DNA of 27,497 nt from DASXMX01 sp036794395 (GTDB lineage: Bacteria > Planctomycetota > Phycisphaerae > Tepidisphaerales > Tepidisphaeraceae): contig DAIRGS010000060.1 of NCBI GenBank assembly GCA_036794395.1, positions 1-27,497 of the forward strand. The letters run 5' to 3'. Position numbers and translations under genes: made by a program. This document shows positions 22,166-27,497 of the stretch, in pieces (the first letter of the stretch is position 1; every line of letters begins with the position of its first letter). The notes under the pieces were generated by a model. It was not told the origin of the DNA. It ran no database searches and worked only from the letters and a program-made list of their open reading frames with translations.

Positions 22166-23083
22166 TTAAGCGGTTTCGGGCATGAAGGTAGGCATGATGA
22201 TGCCTGTAGTTGGCGTGTATGCGCCGCGGACCTGGGCAAAGTGCAGTTCGCAATTGCGGCCGCCCAGGGCGTAGACAGCTTGGGTCAGGATGGGGCGGTC
22301 TGACGGGATGAGGAAGACGAGGGTCCGGCCTTTATGGCAATTGAGCTGGGCGCGGATGAGGCCGATCGCGCCTGCATCGGTTCGCATGACGCCGGGGCCG
22401 AGCATGTTGCTGGCGGGATGGTGAACGGAGCAGAGGAAGCCATTGATGCCGCCCTGCGGGTTGGGTAGGACGGAGGCATTCCAGATTCCCCGGCGGTTCT
22501 CGATGAAGTATCGAAAATCCTTTTGTCGACGGATGCCACAAAGCTGAAATTCAAGCTCCACCATGGCGGGGACATCGCCGAGGGTGGCTGGCCGCACGTC
22601 TGGAGACGGCGGAAGCCCCGCTTCCGGCACCGAAATGAGGATGTCCTGAAAGATCGCGCGGGGGACGAACCCGGCTCGATTGTAGAGGGAAAACGAATCC
22701 AGATTCATCGCGCTCGAGACAAGCCGAACGGGTTGGGATTGCTGATCGGCAAAGTCGGTAATGAACTTCAGCAGCGCCGATGCGATCCCCCGGCCAAAGT
22801 GATCGGGGTGAACATTCATAATGCCCAGCGAGACGTGGGTCTCGCGCGGATGGTAGAAGCAGGAGCCGATGATCTGGCCGGTGGATTCATCGACGGCGAC
22901 GACGCAGCAGCCGGGATCGAGGTCTTCGTATACCTCGGGGAAAAGCAGGCAGGTTTCGGGGCCACCTTGGAAAATAACCCCTTTGCCGGCGCGCTGGTAC
23001 CAACCATTGGTGGAGAGGTGGATGAGGGCCGCCACCTGGGATGTTTCGCTTGGATGCATTGCGCGAAGTTGCATGGGCTTCAT
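22166..23083 (-). CDS. GNAT-family N-acetyltransferase, tandem-domain type
   Basis: 305 residues, long enough for two GNAT folds. The first is clear: VVAVDESTGQIIGSCFYHPR then the acetyl-CoA loop IMNVHPDHFGRGIASALLKF, and VRLVSSAMNLDSFSLYNRAG, a usual GNAT ending. The second, from about residue 160 (VRPATLGDVPAMVELEFQLC), is diverged and has no obvious acetyl-CoA loop. GNAT enzymes acetylate amines on small molecules or proteins; the target is unknown. It is third in line after the AhpD-like and rhodanese genes (49-base gap), so it may be part of that operon. ATG 23083 has no strong ribosome site; ATG 23074 is an alternative. Confidence 0.83.
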   Translation of the reverse strand: MKPMQLRAMHPSETSQVAALIHLSTNGWYQRAGKGVIFQGGPETCLLFPEVYEDLDPGCCVVAVDESTGQIIGSCFYHPRETHVSLGIMNVHPDHFGRGIASALLKFITDFADQQSQPVRLVSSAMNLDSFSLYNRAGFVPRAIFQDILISVPEAGLPPSPDVRPATLGDVPAMVELEFQLCGIRRQKDFRYFIENRRGIWNASVLPNPQGGINGFLCSVHHPASNMLGPGVMRTDAGAIGLIRAQLNCHKGRTLVFLIPSDRPILTQAVYALGGRNCELHFAQVRGAYTPTTGIIMPTFMPETA

Positions 23084-23132
23084 TCGTTATTTCATCAAAA
23101 GCCAGTCGGGTGGCTATTCGCGTCCCATCCAA

Positions 23133-23696
23133 CTATTTGGTTACTTCGCTTGTGCCCCGCCGATTCCAAGGCATCTTTCCCAGAAGAATAGCCATGCCGC
23201 AGAAATCCGTGATGCCCGAAAAGACCAACCCCGCGCCAACGAAGCCAGAGAGAAGCATAAACGCGGGGTGAACGGCCCAGGCCAGGATGATTCCAACAAG
23301 CACCAGCGAGCCGGCAGCGATGCGCACCTGGCGTTCGAGGGAAATGACTTTGGATTGCCCCCGCTCGACGGGAAGGCCGGCTTGTTCCCAGGCGGCAGTG
23401 CCGCCCTCGATGGAATGCACGGGAGACAGTCCGGCCTTGATGAGCTGCTGGCAGGCTTTCCCGGCGCGTGCGCCGGATTGGCAAATCACGTAAACCGGAT
23501 CGTTGCGACCGGTACGCCGGGCTGATACGACGGCGGCGTCGAGTTGATCCAGCGGCATGAGCCATGCGCCGACTGCATGAACCCGGGCAAATTCAGCCGG
23601 GGTACGAACGTCAAGAATGTCCAGACGCTGGCCCGAGTCGATCAGCCGGCGGCACTCGACCAGGGACAGTGTGGTTGGGGTGGCTTGTGCGGTCAT
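23133..23696 (-). CDS. Rhodanese domain fused to DUF2892 membrane domain (sulfurtransferase)
   Basis: 187 residues. Rhodanese domain about 5-110: RLDILDVRTPAEFARVHAVG, then the active-site loop YVICQSGARAGKACQQL with catalytic Cys72, and SIEGGTAAWEQAGLPV. Residues about 118-175 are a DUF2892 domain with two membrane helices (IAAGSLVLVGIILAWAVHP and AGLVFSGITDFCGMAILLG). Such proteins move sulfane sulfur between thiols at the membrane, and are common in operons run by persulfide-sensing ArsR repressors. Start ATG 23696 has a GGAG site 7 bases away. It follows the AhpD-like gene by 16 bases, and both face the ArsR gene across a shared operator. Confidence 0.9.
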   Translation of the reverse strand: MTAQATPTTLSLVECRRLIDSGQRLDILDVRTPAEFARVHAVGAWLMPLDQLDAAVVSARRTGRNDPVYVICQSGARAGKACQQLIKAGLSPVHSIEGGTAAWEQAGLPVERGQSKVISLERQVRIAAGSLVLVGIILAWAVHPAFMLLSGFVGAGLVFSGITDFCGMAILLGKMPWNRRGTSEVTK

Positions 23697-23712
23697 GGCA
23701 ATCTCCAGGAAT

Positions 23713-24069
23713 TCAGGCCGCTTCGGATCGCTCCGCAATGGCCTCCAGGGCTTCGGTGACGCGCGGCAGATAAGTGTAACTCGGCCCGCCCTGCATCAAA
23801 ACCGCGACGCCTGCGGCTTCGAGGATCTGCTCGCGAGTTGCGCCGGCTTTTTGTGCCGCTTGCACGTGGGAGTAGATGCAGTTCTCGCATCGCATCGCCA
23901 ATCCGATCGAAAGAGCAATCAGCTCTTTTTCGAGCACGCTCAGCGCGCCGGGCTTCATTGCCGCCTGGTGAAGCGCGCCGAAACCTTTGACCAACTCGGG
24001 TAGTGCGGTACGAACCGACTTCATGGCTGTCGGATTATTCGAATAATATGTCTGGGCATTGGTGGACAT
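23713..24069 (-). CDS. AhpD-like carboxymuconolactone-decarboxylase-family protein
   Basis: 118 residues from ATG 24069, which has an ideal GGAGG site 8 bases before it. The redox motif is intact: Glu48 in SVLEKELIALSIGLAMRCEN, Cys61 and Cys64 of CENC, and His68 (CENCIYSHVQAA), matching the proton-relay and cysteine pair of AhpD-type peroxidase/thiol-disulfide proteins. True carboxymuconolactone decarboxylases lack this CxxC, so a thiol-redox job is more likely. It leads the operon with rhodanese-DUF2892 and is reached by a promoter at 24135-24163, under the ArsR operator, so sulfide or persulfide handling is a reasonable reading. Confidence 0.88.
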   Translation of the reverse strand: MSTNAQTYYSNNPTAMKSVRTALPELVKGFGALHQAAMKPGALSVLEKELIALSIGLAMRCENCIYSHVQAAQKAGATREQILEAAGVAVLMQGGPSYTYLPRVTEALEAIAERSEAA

Positions 24070-24104
24070 GGGCAGAACCTCCGATAAACAACCGCGACCC
24101 CGCC

Positions 24105-24133
24105 TTGTCAACGCGAATCACAAGGCGTATAAT
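24105..24133 (+). promoter_or_regulatory. Promoter for the ArsR gene
   Basis: TTGTCA (24105-24110), a 17-base spacer and a perfect TATAAT (24128-24133). Transcription should start near 24140, inside the palindrome at 24135-24160, which would let the regulator shut off its own gene. Confidence 0.75.
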
Positions 24134-24134
24134 T

Positions 24135-24160
24135 ACTATATTGCTATACTGCGATATAGT
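24135..24160. promoter_or_regulatory. Shared operator palindrome, probably for the ArsR regulator
   Basis: ACTATATTGC, six bases, GCGATATAGT: 10-base arms with one mismatch. AT-rich symmetric sites of this kind are typical for ArsR/BigR-type repressors. It covers the start region of the plus-strand promoter and lies between and over the -10 and -35 boxes of the minus-strand promoter, so one bound dimer could silence both. Confidence 0.7.
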
Positions 24161-24163
24161 CAA
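24135..24163 (-). promoter_or_regulatory. Promoter for the AhpD-like/rhodanese operon
   Basis: On the minus strand TTGACT (24163-24158), a 17-base spacer and TATAGT (24140-24135); both boxes have 5 of 6 consensus bases. The whole promoter is overlaid by the operator palindrome. Confidence 0.7.
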
Positions 24164-24174
24164 GGTTAAGCTGA

Positions 24175-24546
24175 ATGAATGTGAAGAACAAATCACGAAA
24201 CGGGCGTTCGGGCGGTCATCCACCCCTGGAGGCGGCGCAGCTTCAGGCCGTGGCCGAGCTGTTTGGCGTGCTGTCTGAGGGCAGCCGGCTGCGCATCCTG
24301 CAGATTCTTCAAGCTGGCCCGCTCAGCGTGGGGGAGCTGGTCGAACAGTCCAGATTGAAACAGGCGAATGTGTCCAAGCAACTTGGCATTCTTCAATCAG
24401 CGGGGATTATCGACCGCCGGCAGGATGGGAATCGCGCGATCTATTCGATCAAGCTGCCGCTGGTGTTTGAGCTATGCGAGCTGGTTTGTCACGGCGTTGC
24501 AAAACAGGCAGCCGAGCGGGCAGCGGCGCTGGCGCGCAACGCATAA
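24175..24546 (+). CDS. ArsR-family transcriptional regulator
   Basis: 123 residues. Winged helix at about 24-92: LQAVAELFGVLSEGSRLRIL, then QAGPLSVGELVEQSRLKQAN and VSKQLGILQSAGIIDRRQDG with the wing NRAIYSIK. No arsenic-type CxC is present in the DNA-binding helix. Persulfide-sensing relatives such as BigR/SqrR use one cysteine near residue 42 and one near 108; here position 43 is Gln (RILQILQAG) and the only cysteines are Cys101 and Cys105 (ELCELVCHG), so sensing, if it occurs, would use a different pair. It faces the AhpD/rhodanese operon across one operator. BigR-like by context, not by cysteine pattern. Confidence 0.88.
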   Translation: MNVKNKSRNGRSGGHPPLEAAQLQAVAELFGVLSEGSRLRILQILQAGPLSVGELVEQSRLKQANVSKQLGILQSAGIIDRRQDGNRAIYSIKLPLVFELCELVCHGVAKQAAERAAALARNA

Positions 24547-24599
24547 TTGGGCAAGTCGCTTTCGCGCGATTGGCCGGTGAGTCGAATCGAACGTGATCC

Positions 24600-24935
24600 C
24601 TATTGTTTCGTGATTTCAGTCACCACAACTCCACGCAGCTCCGCTTTGACTTTGGCGTTTGCCAGCGTGTCGGCATGGATGAACATTTTCGTGTCAGTGC
24701 CCGTTTTTGCGACCACGTCGATGATGCGGTAGCGGCCAGGGCCGTCGTTGACCAGGGGGATTGCCGCGATTGGCTCGGACATTACGGGGAATGCCGAAGG
24801 ATACTTTCTGGCCTTGGATGGGCGTGGCCTCCGATACTTTCGCGCAAGATGGTAGAAGTGAATGAGGAGCACGATGGGCGCTGCGATTACCACGACGGTG
24901 GCGGCGATGACGGCAAGCACCCCCAGCCCACTCAC
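24600..24935 (-). CDS. Small single-pass membrane protein, last gene of the ESCRT-III-like operon
   Basis: 111 residues from a GTG at 24935 that overlaps the upstream stop (GTGA). One strong N-terminal membrane helix (VLAVIAATVVVIAAPIVLLI), then a basic stretch (LARKYRRPRPSKARKYPS) and a small soluble domain: RYRIIDVVAKTGTDTKMFIH, then ADTLANAKVKAELRGVVVTE. The soluble part should face the cytoplasm by the positive-inside rule. I do not recognise a named family. Translational coupling to a helical protein of membrane-remodelling type suggests a membrane anchor or receptor for it. Confidence 0.7.
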   Translation of the reverse strand: MSGLGVLAVIAATVVVIAAPIVLLIHFYHLARKYRRPRPSKARKYPSAFPVMSEPIAAIPLVNDGPGRYRIIDVVAKTGTDTKMFIHADTLANAKVKAELRGVVVTEITKQ

Positions 24936-25546
24936 AGCTCCTTCTCCATCGAACTGGCGCGCCTCCGAACGGCTTTGTCGGCTTCCTCAAACGCCTCTTC
25001 CTGTTTCATCGACCCGCGATCCATTTCGTTCCAGATATTCATGACTTCCTGGCCGGCGCCCGAGAGGCCGGCGGAAGACAGCGCGTCTTTGTCGGATTGA
25101 GCACCGAGATCGAGGATCTGCCCAAGTCGTTCCTGGTACATGTCCTGGGAGATGGAGTCGTCCTCAATCCACTGGCTGATCTTGGCGACGTCTTTGTCGG
25201 TGAGATTGAGCCGGCCCAGGGCTCGGCCGCCCTGGTTGTTTTCCTTGATCATCCGCAGGCGGCTGACGGTCAGAAGCTCCTTGCTCCGCAGATTCAGCTC
25301 GCGGGCGCTGAGCATCTGCTCCTGCGTTTTGAGCTCGAAGTCCTGCGCCAACGCTTTGCGCAGCTCGGGGGATTTTTGGATAGCGCCCTGCTGGAAGATC
25401 TTCTGTTTATCGACGCTGATCTGCTCGATCCGCTTGAACAGCCGATCGCGGTTCTTGGTAAGCAGAATCTCTTCCTTGCGCAGCTCCTGGCGATCCAGCT
25501 CACTGAGCGTCTTTTTGCGACCGAAGATTTTGTCGATCAGGGCCAT
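24932..25546 (-). CDS. Helical protein, candidate ESCRT-III/PspA-superfamily member
   Basis: 204 residues, almost all helix and rich in charge. It opens with MALIDKIFGRKKTLSELDRQ, like the amphipathic helix-0 and FGRKKTPEE start of eukaryotic Vps2/CHMP2 proteins. A helical hairpin follows: helix 1 about 14-54, a turn at QQGAIQKSPE, and helix 2 about 60-104 (LRKALAQDFELKTQEQMLSA). A looser acidic region (LTDKDVAKISQWIEDDSISQ) and a final helix (about 165-200, GQEVMNIWNEMDRG) complete it. This length and order match Snf7/PspA folds, but coiled coils mislead, so this is inference. Its start motif resembles that of the 25690-27237 protein at residues 301-313 (MPLIDRVKALFAR). Confidence 0.6.
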   Translation of the reverse strand: MALIDKIFGRKKTLSELDRQELRKEEILLTKNRDRLFKRIEQISVDKQKIFQQGAIQKSPELRKALAQDFELKTQEQMLSARELNLRSKELLTVSRLRMIKENNQGGRALGRLNLTDKDVAKISQWIEDDSISQDMYQERLGQILDLGAQSDKDALSSAGLSGAGQEVMNIWNEMDRGSMKQEEAFEEADKAVRRRASSMEKEL

Positions 25547-25570
25547 CGATTACTCAGTTCTGCAACCGGA

Positions 25571-25663
25571 AATAATTGCCACAGATGGACACAGATGAAC
25601 ACAGATAAAACCAAATCCCCAAGTCTTATCTGTGTTCATCTGTATCCATCTGTGGCAATAATT
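25571..25663. repeat. Long inverted pair of the GATGGACACAG interspersed repeat
   Basis: Arms 25571-25608 and 25626-25663 are inverted copies over 38 bases with about three mismatches and a 17-base loop. It fills most of the 143-base gap between two genes of the ESCRT-III-like operon, so their transcript would carry a strong hairpin. The left arm shares 31 identical bases with 21954-21984. Confidence 0.85.
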
Positions 25664-25689
25664 CTTTGTGTTCGCCGCGGTGCTCGATC

Positions 25690-27237
25690 TTATCCCGGCT
25701 CGGGCTCGTTGCGTCTGGGCGAAATGCTCATCGGCTGCTTGGCCGTCTCGCGGCTGCCTTCGCCGGGATTCGACGCGACAGGCGTACGCGAAGTTTCCGC
25801 AGCCGGCGATGAAGGCGTTGCGGCAGCGCCGCCGCCGGATTCCAGTTCGAGTTCTTCGAACAGCGCCTGCTCCTCGGCCGACATGCCTGTCGGGCTGATC
25901 GAGCCGAGGGTCCCGGATAGCTCTGCGTTGGCTTCCAACTCGGCCAGCACTTCTTCAGCCTTTACTGCATCAGCGGTCATCTCATCGGTGTTCGGCAGGC
26001 TCGCCACCTGGCCCTGCTGCACCAACTCGAGATTGTGCAGATGCGTGCTGACGACGTTGACCTGTTGGTTCAGCATCGACAGCAACTGCTGCCGTCGCTC
26101 CAGGTCCTTGCGGAGCTGGAGCATCTGGCTGGTGATCCGGCGTTTACTGATTGCGCCGCCGGCGTTCTTGAACTGGTCCTTAAGCCCCACCTCCTGTTGC
26201 TCGAGCGAGTTCATTTCCTCATACGCGCGGTCACGCTGCTGAGACAGCGCAGTTCGACGTTCGGAAAGGAACGCGATTTTCTTTTCGCTCTCGCCCTTGC
26301 GGGCGAAGAGCGCTTTGACGCGATCGATTAACGGCATGGAAGATCCTCCCGCCGAGCTCGCAATGGCGGCCGGTGCAGGCATTGTTCCCTCGCGGAACAG
26401 CACCACCCGCCCATCCAGCCGCTTGGCAACCAAGCCGGGGTTATTCTTTGCATAGTTCTTCAGCTCGGCTTCCACCACCTGCACCGGAAGCTGTGTCCTG
26501 GCGGCCACGCGATCGGTCACGATGCCGCCGCCAAGAAGTTCGACTTTATTCTCTTCAATCAGATCGCGAACGCGCTGGCGTTTTTCACCCTCGGCTTCGG
26601 GATCAAACAGATCCGAAAGCGCTTTGGTTTCCATCGGCCCGGTGACCGTCCATCCCCCGGCGCCGTTGGGCTCGACCAGAATCACCGTTCGATCCGCCCG
26701 GCGCTCGGCCAACTCGTGGGCCTCCATGGTGAAGCCGCTGGTTGAGAGCAAGACAACCGTCGTCGGCGCGCCGCCCAGAGAAGGCGGCAGCGACGCCAGG
26801 AATTTATTGACTTCAGTCGGCGTCATCGGCTGGGGATCATCGCCGCGAAGCAATGCGCGTGTCGGCGAAACGCATACGACCCGCAACCGGCCCACCGTGG
26901 CGCGAAGGATCCAAAGCCGCTTCTGCGAGAGCGTGACTTCGATCATTTCCCCAACGGGCATTCTGCCCTGGAGCTCACGATCAGGGATGCTCATCTCGCT
27001 CATCATCCGCTTCAGGTCGACGGACTTATCCGTCCGGCTGACGTCGCGGATAAACGCGGTGATCGGCCGGCGGCCCAGTGTCGTATCGATCCGCAGGCGA
27101 TCGTCCTGAAGCAGCCGTTCCACGTGTTGAATCAGTTGCTGCTCGCGCTGGCGATGGCTGGCGGGGTCGGATTGAGTTCGAGTGGTGTCGGACAAATGCA
27201 ACTCCTCAAAACGAACGGATTCACCTCTTTGCGCCAT
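25690..27237 (-). CDS. Winged-helix protein with C-terminal ESCRT-III/Snf7-like helical domain (candidate)
   Basis: 515 residues; the start ATG has a GGAGG site 6 bases upstream. Residues 1-210 are an unrecognised domain; VVLLSTSGFTMEAHELAERR resembles part of the Mrr-type fold, but no nuclease core is evident. Residues about 218-284 look like a winged helix (VRDLIEENKVELL, IVTDRVAARTQLPVQVVEAE, then LVAKRLDGRVVLFREG). From 301 comes an amphipathic MPLIDRVKALFARKGESEKK, a long hairpin (about 320-408) and a thin acidic tail: TADAVKAEEVLAELEANAEL and AEEQALFEELELE, comparable to helix 5 and the MIM-like LMAELEELE of Snf7/CHMP4. The last 50 residues are disordered. The order recalls CHMP7. The alternative is a plain coiled coil. 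Confidence 0.6.
   Translation of the reverse strand: MAQRGESVRFEELHLSDTTRTQSDPASHRQREQQLIQHVERLLQDDRLRIDTTLGRRPITAFIRDVSRTDKSVDLKRMMSEMSIPDRELQGRMPVGEMIEVTLSQKRLWILRATVGRLRVVCVSPTRALLRGDDPQPMTPTEVNKFLASLPPSLGGAPTTVVLLSTSGFTMEAHELAERRADRTVILVEPNGAGGWTVTGPMETKALSDLFDPEAEGEKRQRVRDLIEENKVELLGGGIVTDRVAARTQLPVQVVEAELKNYAKNNPGLVAKRLDGRVVLFREGTMPAPAAIASSAGGSSMPLIDRVKALFARKGESEKKIAFLSERRTALSQQRDRAYEEMNSLEQQEVGLKDQFKNAGGAISKRRITSQMLQLRKDLERRQQLLSMLNQQVNVVSTHLHNLELVQQGQVASLPNTDEMTADAVKAEEVLAELEANAELSGTLGSISPTGMSAEEQALFEELELESGGGAAATPSSPAAETSRTPVASNPGEGSRETAKQPMSISPRRNEPEPG
26344..26350 (-). promoter_or_regulatory. Strong internal ribosome-binding site in the winged-helix/ESCRT-like gene
   Basis: GGGAGGA on the minus strand, 6-7 bases before an in-frame ATG at 26337 (Met301), exactly where the helical domain begins. 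It would yield a 215-residue free helical protein from the same mRNA. Many starts in this window lack any such site, so this one stands out. Confidence 0.5.
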
Positions 27238-27350
27238 GCCGGGCCTCCGTACCCGCGGTCACTCCCGAAATGTATACCCGCCGGGCGTTCAAGTCACGAC
27301 GAGGGCGGATTGCGGCGAAACGGGGCAGCGCGATCGCATGTAACCTGTCG

Positions 27351-27419
27351 GGGAGTGCGAGGCTCCCGCCGAGCCGCATTTTTTCTTCAAAGGTTCGGCC
27401 CGGCAGGAGCCTCGCATTC
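27351..27419. repeat. Long hairpin repeat, copy 2 of the 406-475 family
   Basis: Left arm from 27351 (core GTGCGAGGCTCCCGCCGAGC) and right arm to 27419 (GGCAGGAGCCTCGCATTC) pair imperfectly around a loop that includes a T-run (27379-27384). It lies upstream of the 25690-27237 gene, between it and a probable gene end at the right edge. Confidence 0.75.
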
Positions 27420-27466
27420 GCAGAACCCATACCTAATCGCTCAAAATGCCATGGGTCCGTGACACT

Positions 27467-27497
27467 TTAGGCGGCCTTCTTCTCCCTCCACCGGTAC
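27467..27497 (-). CDS. Possible 3' tail of a gene running in from the right edge
   Basis: One minus-strand frame reads YRWREKKAA and then TAA at 27469-27467. A basic Lys/Ala tail is plausible for a real protein end, but ten codons cannot prove a gene. If real, it would run in the same direction as the 25690-27237 gene, with the hairpin repeat between them. Confidence 0.25.
   Translation of the reverse strand, partial: YRWREKKAA

Noticed and set aside
24083..24111. TTGACA with 17-base spacing to TTTATC before the AhpD-like gene on the minus strand
   Set aside because: Its start point would fall on the ribosome site, leaving no leader; the TTGACT/TATAGT pair further upstream fits better.
25571..25663. 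Repeat units that could suggest a CRISPR array
   Set aside because: Units are directly joined or inverted, with no regular unique spacers and no cas genes in the window.

Overview
The window looks like a chromosomal piece of a Gram-negative planctomycete, possibly Phycisphaerae-like; this is inferred from gene content and not proven. Pointers are KDO/LPS synthesis (kdsA), a TPR protein carrying two RNA-polymerase alpha C-terminal domains, a bacterial O-GlcNAc-transferase-like protein, a B12-dependent ribonucleotide reductase interrupted by inteins, weak or absent Shine-Dalgarno sites at many starts, and several families of short interspersed repeats. Most genes are household genes, with one short accessory patch.

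Layout. 1-2222 (minus): lipid kinase, kdsA, then moaC running off the left edge, with a hairpin repeat between kdsA and moaC. 2324-4588 (plus): the TPR/alpha-CTD protein and a SpoIID-like lipoprotein. 4800-5663 (minus): a ROK kinase. 5846-7814 (plus): a tightly overlapping operon of a FemAB/GNAT-like acyltransferase and two half-size DMT transporters. 7823-8671 (minus) and 8687-10459 (plus): a divergent pair of an arginase-fold protein and a TPR O-GlcNAc transferase. 10505-10996 (minus): a MarR regulator with a palindromic operator candidate. 11137-12231 (plus): a secreted protein of unknown function. 12184-14354: an accessory patch with a DUF3800 gene bracketed by direct repeats that copy the end of the preceding gene, followed by a minus-strand HicA/HicB/DUF2442 set. 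14433-21571 (minus): a DNA-precursor block with dcd, two related lipoproteins, and nrdJ with two inteins. 21572-22165 has no gene but holds interspersed repeats. 22166-24546: a sulfur/redox cluster (AhpD-like, rhodanese-DUF2892, GNAT) diverging from an ArsR regulator over one shared palindromic operator. 24600-27237 (minus): three genes that I read as a candidate ESCRT-III/PspA-like membrane-remodelling operon.

The most promising novelty is the 24600-27237 operon. Two of its proteins share a short amphipathic start motif (LID followed by FxRK) leading into a long helical hairpin. The larger one joins a winged-helix domain to this region, an order that recalls eukaryotic CHMP7, and a strong internal ribosome-binding site could also make the helical half on its own. 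Second is nrdJ, where each of two inteins sits immediately before a conserved, functionally critical cysteine and one intein carries a repeat-derived coiled-coil segment. Third is the DUF3800 cassette between duplicated gene ends. No rRNA, tRNA or CRISPR array was seen.
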